NCBI GenBank assembly: GCA_037044905.1
Contig: JBAOKB010000184.1
Coordinates: 62,001-126,000 of the forward strand
Direction: 5' to 3'
DNA: 64,000 nucleotides
Source: Hortaea werneckii
Lineage: Eukaryota; Ascomycota; Dothideomycetes; Mycosphaerellales; Teratosphaeriaceae
Shown: piece after piece, positions 35,682-45,703 of the stretch
Layout of the letters: each line of letters starts with the position of its first letter
Position numbering within the stretch: the stretch's first letter is position 1
Translations under genes and position numbers: made by a program
The notes under the pieces: model-generated
What the model saw: only the letters and a program-made list of their open reading frames with translations
Told to the model about the DNA's origin: nothing
Database searches by the model: none

Positions 35682-36678
35682 TGCTGCATCGATGACCTAA
35701 ACCTACTCGCATCCTGACTATTGATGCCATCGATGCAGCATTTGGTATGGATGACAGCAACTCCATCAAACGCCAGATCGCGGACGACTTCTTACCTCAA
35801 GCAAACAAACGACTACCGTCCTCCGCCTCGGCCCAAAGAAGCTTGCGCGGTAGCACGAACATGCTTTTGGCACGACGACGGATGCTTCCGCTGGGAAAGA
35901 AACATCCTCGCCCTCTGAGCAATCAAGTTTGTCAGACCTCTCTACTCAAGCGACAAATGCCAGTGGTCATCACGACCGGCCGCTTGTCTCATCCCGACAA
36001 GCAAGCATTTCGCCACTCATCCCTCTATATTCTTGCATCGCAAGACGGATCATCATGCTTCGCTTATCGGTTTTCGCACCACATCTTCATCCTCCCGCAA
36101 CAGGAACCAGATATCTCTGGTCACACGAACCTCTCCACTCCTAGGTATGCCGACAATCCGGGCCGGGTAACATCTTTGTTCTTGCAAGAGCTCTCCACGG
36201 CCCGAGCTACTCCCATCTTTACCTTCCGCCAAACACCCATTGATTGCGGCGGGGATCTGGTCTATCGGCTCCTGCAAACAAGCTACTCATCAACAACATC
36301 TTTGCTGCAGGCGGGCGGGAGTCCTGAGATCTTCTCTCTTGCTTTCCATGCTGCCGCCAAAATGGGATGAGCCGATTTGCTTCTGCTTAATCAGGAAGAA
36401 TGCCAGGGTTCTGCTGCGGGCTAGACCTATGGGATCTTGCTTGCTAGGAAGGGAAGGAGGGACCGGCGTCTCAAAGGAGTTGTCTTGGTTCTTCCTTTCT
36501 TCTTCCTTTCTTTGCTGCAAGGTACCTACTACTATGTTTTGCACACTCACTTTGGTACTTTACAGTAAATGCGGGAGAGAAGAAGTGGGATTCTCGCTTG
36601 TTATTCCTCCCAACCTCCTTCCTTCTACTGCTTCCCTTCAGAAGATCTTCTCGGAGCTGTGCAAGGAGGCATTGAAGG
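35682..36678. other. Region of overlapping open frames, no clear gene
   Basis: About 1 kb before the rhodopsin-like gene. One frame (35747-36370, 207 codons) is open, and a Ser/Thr-rich segment that looks more protein-like lies in another frame (about 35870-36060). No start/intron combination linking them was convincing. It may be a decayed gene or a long 5' leader. Confidence 0.35.
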
Positions 36679-38151
36679 ATGATGATCGAACACGATACCG
36701 ATCATCGTCATCATCTATTAGCCATTGCAAGCCCGCGGAGCGAGAGACTCGCGCATTTCGGCGCCAGAGATATCGGATGGCAGGCTTTAGGCCCTGCGAT
36801 TGCTTGCGCGATCCTCTCTACCGCTGTCGTTGGACTGCGATGGTATACGCGCGCGAGGCTGGTGCGGTGTCTGGGTTGGGACGATTATGTTATTCTACTT
36901 AGCCTGGTAAATTATTCGCCTTTTTCTCTCCCCTTCCCACCTTTCTGCCTCGTCGCTCCCGCATTTATAGCCCTTGCCCTGCTCGACTCTTGGACCAGTC
37001 TCTCCCTCACATCATCATTCCCTCCCCCCTTCGTGCCCCTCCACCAAATCCGAAAGCCGTGTAACTAACATCTCATCTTCACCCCTGTTCCTCAGATCCT
37101 ATCCTGGACAATGACCGCCCTAATCGCCGCCGCCGTCGCCTACGGCATCGGAACCTACCCCTCTTCCACCACCAACTCCACCAACAACTCCACTACAACA
37201 CCCTCCACAATCCAAAAAACCCTCTCCCTCATCACCATCCTCATAGTCACCACCAACAACCTCTGGGCCCTAACCGTCTCCGTCACCAAAGCCAGCATCC
37301 TCATGCAATACCTCCGCATCTTCTCCAGCCCTGCCCTCCGTCGAACCTGTTTCGTCCTCCTCGCCGCCCTCCTCCCTGCAGTCCTCTGGGCCGTGCTAGG
37401 CGGAACCCTGCTCTGTCGACCTGTTAGGAAACTCTGGGATCCGACGGTGGAAGGGGGCGGGTGTATGAGTGCGGAGAAGTACTGGTTATCGGTTGCGGGA
37501 CTGGATATCGGACTTGATGTTTTGGTGCTGGTTTTGCCGCTGCCCGGGATTTGGGGACTGAGGTTGCCGCGCCGGCAGAAGGTGGCGTTGATGGTGGTTT
37601 TCCTTCTGGGATTCTTCGTTTGTGCTGTTTCGGTTGTCAGGTTGTTGACGGTCTTTCTCGTTTCCAGGACTGGGGATCTGGTGCAGAGTGGCGTGTGGAA
37701 TATTATTTGGAGTGCTGTCGAAGCCAATGTGGGGATTGTTTGTGCGTGTCTGCTTGCGCTGAAGCCGCTGGTGGGCAGGTGGTGGCCACGGCTCGTGGAG
37801 GGTTCAGGGGGGGAGATCCCAGAGTATTGTATGAGGATACGGCGGATTTCTATGGGTGATGAGGAGCCTTGCGCGTGGCCTGGGGATGAAGCGACTCTGG
37901 TTCCGGATAGCGCGTTTACGGTCAAGGGAAGCCGGAGTTCTCAGGCCACGAGCAGTAAACGGTGTAGTACTCTACAGATGCCGTCGAGTTCCGATACGAC
38001 CCGGCAGGCTTCGCTGGCATCGAGAAGGCAGAGCTTCTACTTGCAGCGCCCTCTGCCAGGACGACGGAGGCCAACGGGACAAGAAGGGAGGGAGGTAGTG
38101 GATCTGCTAGAAATGCTGCAATCGTCGCAAGCATCCCATGCTTCGCGCTGA
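36679..38151 (+). CDS. Fungal rhodopsin-domain integral membrane protein (Pth11-like region)
   Basis: Seven-helix membrane protein of the large fungal family that includes Pth11-like receptors; ligand and role unknown. Two exons: 36679-36906 and 37096-38151 (189-bp intron, phase 0), 427 aa. Exon 1 encodes helix 1 and the family loop L-G-W-D-D-Y-V. Exon 2 contains helices near T-A-L-I-A-A-A-V-A-Y, W-A-L-T-V-S-V-T-K-A-S, the Cys-containing outer loop (L-L-C-R-P-V..C-M-S), and L-D-I-G-L-D-V-L-V-L-V-L-P-L-P. The cytoplasmic tail of about 120 residues is Ser/Arg-rich. There is no CFEM domain at the N-terminus, unlike Pth11 itself. The intron contains long C/T tracts. Confidence 0.85.
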
Positions 38152-38201
38152 ACTAGAAGAACTGGTGTAAAATCCAATCTATTTGTACAAATCACGTCTA
38201 T

Positions 38202-39495
38202 TTATTCAAGGACAATGTACTTGTGGAGGTGCTCGGGGATTGCGTTCACAAGTCCCTTGCTCTCGAGCCACTTCCTGCTGAACAGTCTGTCAGCGTATCT
38301 ATACGCACCATCACACAAAATGGTCACGATCGTGTGACCCGGTCCCATCTTCTCCGCCAGATCTCTGGCAGCGGCGACGTTCAAGCAGGATGACGCGCCG
38401 AGGTAGAGACCTTCCTCATCCAGGCAGCGGTAAACCATCTCGATACTCTTCTCATCCGGGATATGCAGAGCGCCGTCGAGGAGATCAATGTCAGGCTTCA
38501 AGTTCTCGGTGATACGACCCTGGCCAATACCTTCGGTGATGGAGGAGCCCTTGCGCTCGGTCATCTTGCCGCCGGAAGAAACATAAGTGTAGATGACAGA
38601 ACCAGGAGGGTCAGCGACGTAGCACTTGACTCGGCCTTCAGAGACGGTCTTGAGGTAGCGGGTGACACCTGCGATGGTGCCGGCGGTGCCAGAAGCGCAA
38701 GTGAATGCGTCCAGCTTGCCGCCCGTCTGAGCCCAGATCTCAGGTCCGGTGGTCTCAATGTGTGCTTGACGGTTCGCAGTGTTATCGAATTGGTTGGTCC
38801 AGATGGCGTTATCCAATCTCTCGGCATGTCGCTGGGCTTGGTGGTTGTAGTTGTCGGGGTTGTCGTATGGTACAGCGGGGACAGGGTACACTTCGGCGCC
38901 CAGCAACCTCAGCAGATCGATCTTGCCTTGGGACTGGGTGTTGGGCATGTAGATGACCATCTTGTAGCCCTTGTTCCGGCAGACGTGGGCGAGGCCGATG
39001 CCGGTGTTGCCTGCGGTGCCTTCGACAACGGTGCCGCCGGGTTTGAGGAGACCCTTCTCCTCCGCATCTTGGACGAGGAATTTGGCAGCGCGGTCCTTGA
39101 CTGAGCCGCCGGGGTTTTGGAATTCGGCTTTCCCAAGGATTGTGCAGCCCGTCTGCTTGGAGAGGGCGTTCATCTTGATCAGCGGCGTGTTGCCGATGGC
39201 TGTGGAAGAGCTAGGGCATCAGTCAATGCCCAATCAATCTCACCATCGCCTGCTTGGGCTAATTGATGATTCGCGTGGGGCGGAAGGGGAAGGCCATACC
39301 TGACCAGAAGCCATCCTCCGCTATTCTTTGCGCCTTGGAGATCTCCATGCCGTGCGGGTTGGCCTGTTCGACAGCCTGGGCGGAGAAGTGAGCGGGGTGG
39401 GATGTGGCGGCGGTGGCGTAGGTGAAGCGCTGAAGGAGGGGCGATGCGGCGGCGGTGGGCTTGGATGCCGCGCGGAGAGCAGAGCGGGCGAACAT
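38202..39495 (-). CDS. Cysteine synthase-type PLP enzyme, probably mitochondrial
   Basis: Fold-type II PLP enzyme of the O-acetylserine sulfhydrylase family, most like the yeast YGR012W (Mcy1) group. Exon 1 (39300-39495) and exon 2 (38202-39199) are joined as G-F-W-S-A-I-G-N-T-P-L, 397 aa. PLP lysine is Lys100 in [10 protein letters not shown]. The substrate loop reads G-T-A-G-N-T-G, with Ala where T-S-G-N-T-G is common. The N-terminal ~45 residues are Ala/Arg/Ser-rich and lack acids, fitting a mitochondrial presequence. Real activity as cysteine synthase is inferred; related fungal proteins are not all required for cysteine synthesis. Divergent from the condensin gene. Confidence 0.9.
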
Positions 39496-39850
39496 GGCGG
39501 GGGGATGAGGGGAGGGAGACGAGCTCCAGGCGATACCTATAGTACCTAGTAGGTAGATGCAAGCGACAGCAACAGCAGCTCCTCGTCTTCGCGCTGTAGC
39601 TCAAACTTTCCCTTCCATCCGGGAGGTCGCCATTGCCGAGCGTCATATCGGGGGTCGGCGTGAAGCTTCTCCGACATCCGACAGCAACGCGGCGGAGTGG
39701 ATTCCGCTTTGTTTACACGGGCTGTCAACACATGCGAGGCGACGATATACCTCCGGAGGTAGGACAGTAGACTGGTTGCGACAGCGATGATCTGATGCAA
39801 ACGACGTCTCGGCAATCTCCTCTGCCACGTACATCAACGCAATTACCGCC
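39496..39850. promoter_or_regulatory. Divergent promoter region, cysteine synthase / Ycg1
   Basis: 355 bp between divergent starts. Contains an imperfect TACCTAG-TAGGTA palindrome at 39543-39555, 48 bp before the cysteine synthase start. Confidence 0.45.
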
Positions 39851-42800
39851 ATGCCTGGGCGAGTAGCTCGAGGAGCGCGCTCCGCCGCCGCCAGTTCCCG
39901 CAACACCGCCAGCGCCCGCAACACCTCACCAACCACCCAAGTGCCCGACGAGGGCGCAGACACATCCCTCCGTCGCGAAGTCTGTCGCATCTTTGGCGAC
40001 TCTCAGAAATCGACAGCGGGACACAGAAAGGCCGTCATCGCTCTGCGCAAGGTCCAGGAAGCATGCTGTTATGAGCCGGTCAACTATAAGAAAGGCAGAC
40101 AGCAGGAAGATTTCGAGGCCGACGACTTCAATACGGAGGTAAAGAGATGCATCTTGCGCGTCTTGGCCGTGCGCAAAGCAGAGCCTGCCGGAGACAGAGT
40201 AGTCAGGTTTCTGGGTACCTTCTTGAACTCCGCCAGCGCAAAGGACAACGAAATCGCAAACGCCGCCGACCCTGATGCGACGAGTGCGCCGGAGACGCCA
40301 ACATCGACCTTGACTGGCGAAATTCTCTACATGTTGCATCCCTTGCTGAGCTCCAAAGATAAGACGATTCGATTCCGAGCAACGCAGATTACCAGTCACA
40401 TCATCCACAGTGTTGACACACTGGACGAGAACATCTTCCATCAGGTGCGCCTGGCTCTGATGAAGAGAATACATGACAAGGAGGCGCCAGTCAGATTACA
40501 AGCTGTGTACGGCCTGGGACGTGTAGCAGCCGAAGTGAACTCAGATGAAGAGAAAGACGACTCTGGTTCCGACGATGACGACGATGGCGTAGGCCAGGGT
40601 GTCCTGGAGAAGCTTTTGAACATCCTCCAGAACGACCCGGCTGCGGAAGTCCGTCGCAATTTACTACTGAACCTGCCTATCAACAAAGAAGTCCTGCCAT
40701 ATCTACTAGAACGTGCACGAGATGCTGATGGCTCTACGCGTCGAGCATTATATGCGCGTCTCTTGCCCGCACTAGGCGATTTCAGATACCTTTCGCTTAC
40801 CCACCGTGAGAAGCTCCTCCGCTGGGGTCTTCGCGACCGTGACGAGAATGTTCGCAAAGCAACTGCACGTCTCTTTCGGGAGCGGTGGATCGAGGATTGC
40901 GCTGCACTGCCCGCCGAACAGGCTGCCGAGGAAGAAGAAGGCGAAGGCAAGGAGAAGAAGCCGGCAAATCAGGCTGCTGCCCCGTCCCTTGATGCGTTAC
41001 TGGAATTGCTGGAACGTATCGATGTCGTCAACGCCGGCACCGAGGGTGGCATCGCTTTGATCGCCATGCGTGAATTCTGGGAAGGGCGACCGGATTACGT
41101 AGATTACGTCTCCTTCCCAGACACCTTCTGGGAAGACCTAAGCCCTGAGATTGCTTTCGTGGCCAGGACGTTCAACGACTACTGCCGAACTTCCGGCAAG
41201 GAGGAAGGATATGATGGTCCGAGAATGCTGGATGCTATGATCGAAGAGAAGCTTCCCGAAGTCACCAAGTTTGGCTTCCTGCTTGAGCGGGAGACGAACA
41301 AGCTGCTTGAAGCTGTCCAAGCCAGCGCAGAAGACGAAGACGAGGAGATTGAAGAGGAGCGTGTGCAGCGAGAGTTTGTGGTTGAACAAATGCTGCACAT
41401 GGCGCTCACTTTTGATTACTCGGATGAAGTTGGCAGGAGAAAGATGTTCCAATTGATGAGAACAGCTTTAGCACATCCCGCTCTGCCGGAAGAATGCACC
41501 AGACTTGTCGTTGAGATATTACGACTCACTTGTGGTGAAGATGCGAAGGGAGAGCGCGAGTTCTCTCGAATCGTCATTGAGGCGATAGCTGAGGTGCACG
41601 ATGCTATTACGGATGACGAGGATCAGACGGAGAACAGCACGACGGAGGACTCCTTCCATTCTGCGACAGAGCACATCGACGACTCTGGTAGTAGCAGCGG
41701 AATGAAGCCCTCGAAGAAGAACGCAAAGGAAGAGAAGGAGCTTACTCCTGAGCAAGCCGAGCGCGCGGAGGAGAAAGCAATGCGCGAGATCATGATCAAC
41801 ATGAAAGCCCTGCACATTGCCCTCTGCATGCTTCAAAACGTCGCCTGCGGATTGGAAGAAAACGAGCACCTGGTCACGATGCTGAACAGTCTCGTCGTCC
41901 CCGCCGTCCGTTCGCAAGAAGCACCAGTCCGAGAACGAGGATTCGTCTGTCTAGGCCTCTGCTGTCTCCTCAGCAAGAATCTGGCCGAAGAGAATCTCAA
42001 CCTCTTCCTCCTCGGTTTCGTAAAAGGCCACCCAGGTCTCCAGACCATCGCCCTACAAATCATAGCCGACATCCTCATCACGCATCCTTCCCTCCTCACT
42101 CCGCCTACAACGGAATCCTCCGATCCCAACACAACATCAACCACCGACCAACAATCCCCGGAGAACCTCCTCCTGAAACAAATCCTCAAAGCCTTCAGCC
42201 GCAGTCTCAAATCTGACGACCCAGCCGTCCAATCCACCGGCGCCACCGCCCTGGCCAAATCCATGCTCTCCCGCCTCATCACGGACCAGGACCTCCTGAA
42301 ACAACTCGTCATCGCCTACTTCGACCCAGACACCACCGCCAACGCCCACCTCCGCCAATCCCTCACCTACTTCCTCCCCGTCTACTGCCATTCCCGCGCC
42401 GAGAACGCCAGCCGTATGGTCTCCATCGTGTGTCCCACCATCGCCAAGCTGGCCGCTATGCGCGACGCTTACCAGGACGAGGCGGAGGCGGACTCGGATA
42501 TCGACCCGGAAGGCGGCATGGTCAAACTCTCCGTCGTCGGCACCATGTTGCTCGACTGGACGGACCCACGGAAAATCGTCGGTTTCGCCGAGGCCGTGGG
42601 GACGAGCCAGGCTGTTGTCAAGGGCGCGGGCGAGACGCATTTCCTCCTGGCGGAATCCATCCTCGATCGTCTCGTCACGAGCCAGGTGGGGAAGGAGGAA
42701 CGGAAGGTTCTGTTCTCGATGCTGGGCAAGTTGCATTTGCCTGAAGGTGGGTGTGAGGGGGACAGGTTAGGCGCGGTGCTCGAGTTGGTCACGGAGGCGA

Positions 42801-43189
42801 GTGAGACGGGCGTCGCGACGGATGCCACGAGTCGGAATACCCTGGCGAAATTGAAGACGGCGTTGTTGAGGCTGATGCATGATGTGATGACGCGGGAGCG
42901 CGGTGGGGGTGGGGCGGACGAGACGACGGTGATGGAGTCTACGGAGTTGCCGGTCCGTGGGAGTGCGGTAGAGCAGAGCGAGCAAGGGACGGGTATGGAT
43001 TTCCACCACGCTGGGGACGCGGAAGATGCTGCGGGTAAGACGGAGATTGAGGAGGATGGGGAAGAGGAGGTGACGGAGTTGAGGAAGACGATGAGGGATA
43101 CGACCATTGGAGCCCCCGATGCGGAGGGGACGAGAGTCCAATTCGGCAGCGAGACGAGTGTGATGGATGACGAGGATGAAGTCTTGTGA
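39851..43189 (+). CDS. ycg1: Condensin complex subunit 3 (Ycg1/CAP-G)
   Basis: HEAT-repeat subunit of condensin that binds DNA and the kleisin Brn1 during mitotic chromosome compaction. A single open exon of 1112 aa fits the family's usual 1000-1150. HEAT-like repeats are visible from about residue 40, for example R-F-R-A-T-Q-I-T near 178 and V-R-L-Q-A-V-Y-G-L-G-R-V near 214. Acidic linkers are near 233-245 (S-D-D-D-D-D), 490-505 and 590-640. The C-terminal tail after about 1010 is acidic and low complexity. Faces TAF6 tail to tail with about 500 bp between stops. Confidence 0.93.
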   Translation: MPGRVARGARSAAASSRNTASARNTSPTTQVPDEGADTSLRREVCRIFGDSQKSTAGHRKAVIALRKVQEACCYEPVNYKKGRQQEDFEADDFNTEVKRCILRVLAVRKAEPAGDRVVRFLGTFLNSASAKDNEIANAADPDATSAPETPTSTLTGEILYMLHPLLSSKDKTIRFRATQITSHIIHSVDTLDENIFHQVRLALMKRIHDKEAPVRLQAVYGLGRVAAEVNSDEEKDDSGSDDDDDGVGQGVLEKLLNILQNDPAAEVRRNLLLNLPINKEVLPYLLERARDADGSTRRALYARLLPALGDFRYLSLTHREKLLRWGLRDRDENVRKATARLFRERWIEDCAALPAEQAAEEEEGEGKEKKPANQAAAPSLDALLELLERIDVVNAGTEGGIALIAMREFWEGRPDYVDYVSFPDTFWEDLSPEIAFVARTFNDYCRTSGKEEGYDGPRMLDAMIEEKLPEVTKFGFLLERETNKLLEAVQASAEDEDEEIEEERVQREFVVEQMLHMALTFDYSDEVGRRKMFQLMRTALAHPALPEECTRLVVEILRLTCGEDAKGEREFSRIVIEAIAEVHDAITDDEDQTENSTTEDSFHSATEHIDDSGSSSGMKPSKKNAKEEKELTPEQAERAEEKAMREIMINMKALHIALCMLQNVACGLEENEHLVTMLNSLVVPAVRSQEAPVRERGFVCLGLCCLLSKNLAEENLNLFLLGFVKGHPGLQTIALQIIADILITHPSLLTPPTTESSDPNTTSTTDQQSPENLLLKQILKAFSRSLKSDDPAVQSTGATALAKSMLSRLITDQDLLKQLVIAYFDPDTTANAHLRQSLTYFLPVYCHSRAENASRMVSIVCPTIAKLAAMRDAYQDEAEADSDIDPEGGMVKLSVVGTMLLDWTDPRKIVGFAEAVGTSQAVVKGAGETHFLLAESILDRLVTSQVGKEERKVLFSMLGKLHLPEGGCEGDRLGAVLELVTEASETGVATDATSRNTLAKLKTALLRLMHDVMTRERGGGGADETTVMESTELPVRGSAVEQSEQGTGMDFHHAGDAEDAAGKTEIEEDGEEEVTELRKTMRDTTIGAPDAEGTRVQFGSETSVMDDEDEVL

Positions 43190-43692
43190 TGATCGTGCAC
43201 GGATTTTTTGGGACTGGAAGGGGGGCGTTCGTTCAAGGGGGGAAAGGACGTCAAAGACTGGATGGGGAAATCCGGACTTTTCGTTGTTTTTTGATACCAA
43301 ATCTCGTATCTGTATAGTTGTACCGTTATCACTTTTCCATGCATTTTTGGAAAAACTCGAAACTGCCTCCCTGTGCACATTTGCTCCCACCCAGTGTCTA
43401 AAGTGGTATCCACAGGCTTCTGACAAAACCTGCTATGCCGCCCAAGAAGGGGAGTAAACGCCTCGCTAATACAAAAATTGATTTCCCACCGTAGCCCATC
43501 TCAATCCGCCTGCAGAGTAACACTACTGCTCCCACTCCCATTACTCCCATCCGAATCCCTACCCCGCTTCCGCCGCCTAGAAACGCCATCGTCGACCATG
43601 TGCTCGCCAGTCCCTCTCACCATCGTCAAGGCACCAAAACCGTTCGAAGAAGAAACGAAAGTCGAAGAAGAAGAGGTCAACCCAACGGCATC

Positions 43693-45057
43693 CTACACCG
43701 CCAGATCTTTCTCAAGCACGGCGTTGATCAGCCCTTGCCTTCCACTCTCATACACCCGCTGACCCATCACTTCGCCGAGACTCTCAGTCAACCGCTCCTT
43801 GAGCGCTTCGCCTTCCGGATGGCCGTTCTGGGAGGCGGAGGACATGCCGACGAGAACCGCATCTTCTTCGAGGGTGGAAAGTGCGCGGAAAATCGCTTGC
43901 ACGACGTGTTCCGCTTGGTCCTTCTTCCCGGCGTTCTCGTCTTCCAGCCCGGTCTTGAGGACCGTGTCGTATGCGGTGAGGTTGGGCAGGATGAGCGAGC
44001 GGACGCCCGTGCCGCCTGCGATGAAGGTCAGGCCAAGCAGAGCGCCGTAGTGGGTTCCGAAGGTTTTGCTCTTGTCCAGGAAGGCGCTGAGGCAGGATCG
44101 AGCGATTCGGGGTTTTAGGGTCGAGGAGCTGGGGCCGTAGCGTCGCGCGATGCTGGATAGGAGGCTTGCGCTGAAGTCACGCAGGGCGAAGTGTGTGGAT
44201 AGCTTGTCGGCGCTGGAGCCAAGGTGTTTGCCGATTAGGCATGTGAGGACTGAGGGGACGATGGAAGGTACGTAGGGGGCCATGTATAGACTTTGGTTGT
44301 CCAGAAGCGCGGCTACGAGCTGCATGCTGGAGGTGAGGGTGAAGATGGATTTGAGGTTGTGGGTGACTTTGTCGGCGACGAACTGAACGAAATAAGGCAC
44401 GAGTTGATGGATGCCCGTATCCGTCTTGAGCGACGCAAAGGCCGCATTGCGGTAGTCTTCATTCGAAGGGTCCATGATCGCAGGCGCCACGCGGTCGAAG
44501 TACAGCTGCAGCTCTTTGGAGAGGACATGCTTGATAGGAGGACGGACGTTTTGATTGTCATTGCCACTGAGTGCGGCCAGCGTGGAATTCCCTGAGGGTC
44601 CTCTCGCAGCCATTTCCGCCTGTCCTTGTGCGGGTGTAGGATTCTGAGGGATGCTCGGCTGCACGCCTTCCACCGCTAACCAATGGCCCGTAAAGCTGAT
44701 CTCGCGTGGAACCTTTGGCAAAGGCGCATTGATGAGCTTCTCCAGATCCGCCTCTTCATCCTCGACGTAGAATAATGGCTGTCCCGGCCCTATTGAAGCC
44801 TCCCCGAAGCGCAGCGGTCGCGTGCTCTCGTATCCATATAGCGGCTCGACGTCCAGTAGGCGCAGTGCTTGTGATATATCTTGCGTTGTCAGAGTTGTCC
44901 GTTTCGCATGTCGCATGAATTTCAACGCCTCATTCAGGACCTCGCTCAGGCGGAACTCGACGTCTCGTGCTAGATGTTCGACCACCTCCCGGTTCAATGA
45001 GGCGATGCCTATTGACTCCGCGACGTCGGTGACATTTTCGGGATTCCACACCGACAT
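43693..45057 (-). CDS. taf6: TFIID subunit TAF6
   Basis: TAF6 pairs with TAF9 through a histone fold in TFIID and SAGA. Single exon, 454 aa, in the usual range. The histone-fold domain fills residues 1-70 (S-V-W-N-P-E-N-V..D-V-E-F-R-L..D-I-S-Q-A-L-R). It is followed by L-D-V-E-P-L-Y-G-Y and F-T-G-H-W-L-A-V-E-G-V-Q-P, hallmarks of TAF6. The C-terminal HEAT region runs from about 190 (L-S-K-E-L-Q-L-Y-F). A gene name based on clear family identity; orthology not tested. Confidence 0.95.
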   Translation of the reverse strand: MSVWNPENVTDVAESIGIASLNREVVEHLARDVEFRLSEVLNEALKFMRHAKRTTLTTQDISQALRLLDVEPLYGYESTRPLRFGEASIGPGQPLFYVEDEEADLEKLINAPLPKVPREISFTGHWLAVEGVQPSIPQNPTPAQGQAEMAARGPSGNSTLAALSGNDNQNVRPPIKHVLSKELQLYFDRVAPAIMDPSNEDYRNAAFASLKTDTGIHQLVPYFVQFVADKVTHNLKSIFTLTSSMQLVAALLDNQSLYMAPYVPSIVPSVLTCLIGKHLGSSADKLSTHFALRDFSASLLSSIARRYGPSSSTLKPRIARSCLSAFLDKSKTFGTHYGALLGLTFIAGGTGVRSLILPNLTAYDTVLKTGLEDENAGKKDQAEHVVQAIFRALSTLEEDAVLVGMSSASQNGHPEGEALKERLTESLGEVMGQRVYESGRQGLINAVLEKDLAV

Positions 45058-45703
45058 CGCGGCTCTCCTTTCACTTCTGTCTCACTGCGCGCGCGTGCTA
45101 CAGTGCGCTTGTCCTGGCTGGGGTGTCTCTTCGCTTCGGTCTTGGAATCAGATGATGGATTTCAGGCGGGGTCGTATGTGCAAATGCGCGTGAGTCGACT
45201 AGGCTCGCAAGGTGTGTGACTGATTTGGCGGAAGACGTTGTTCGAAGCTCGTAGATTGGGTTGTCGCTTTCACTCGGGACGGAGTATCTCTTGCTGCTTC
45301 ACATGCGACTACAATCCATGGACTGTGAAGCTCGCGATGCGCAAGTACCTAGGTAGCAACGCGACGGGCGCTGCCGCCATTCATTGCGGACCATCCCGTC
45401 TAACCGCGTTCTCGGGCCATACACAGTGACAGTATGTAGTTCCTACCTGCAAGGTATCTGCAGTACAGTGACAACAGACCATTCTATTCATTCAAAAGCA
45501 GCGGCCTAGACAAATAAGAAGCGTTTCTTGTAAATGATTAGAAAAAGAAGTGAACAAGCGAAGAGTGAAAGAAGGAAAGAAAGACTACATAATCATTCGC
45601 ATCTGGGTATCTTGCATTCAAAAAACCCCCCAACTCTAGCCGCGCCTTGCCCATTACAACTCCCCCCCATTACCTCAACTCAGGTTTACTATTACTCAAT
45701 ACC
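45058..45703. other. Intergenic, TAF6 promoter side
   Basis: About 650 bp between the TAF6 start and the stop of the next minus-strand gene. Contains a perfect TACCTAGGTA palindrome at 45346-45355. No gene seen. Confidence 0.5.

Noticed and set aside
37155..37925. 256-codon frame opposite the rhodopsin-like gene
   Set aside because: Shadow of the membrane protein gene, which has clear helices and splice sites; the shadow is low-complexity Thr/Arg/Pro.
42469..43413. 314-codon minus-strand frame across the end of the Ycg1 gene
   Set aside because: Ser/Pro-rich shadow of an acidic, GC-rich coding tail; no conserved features.
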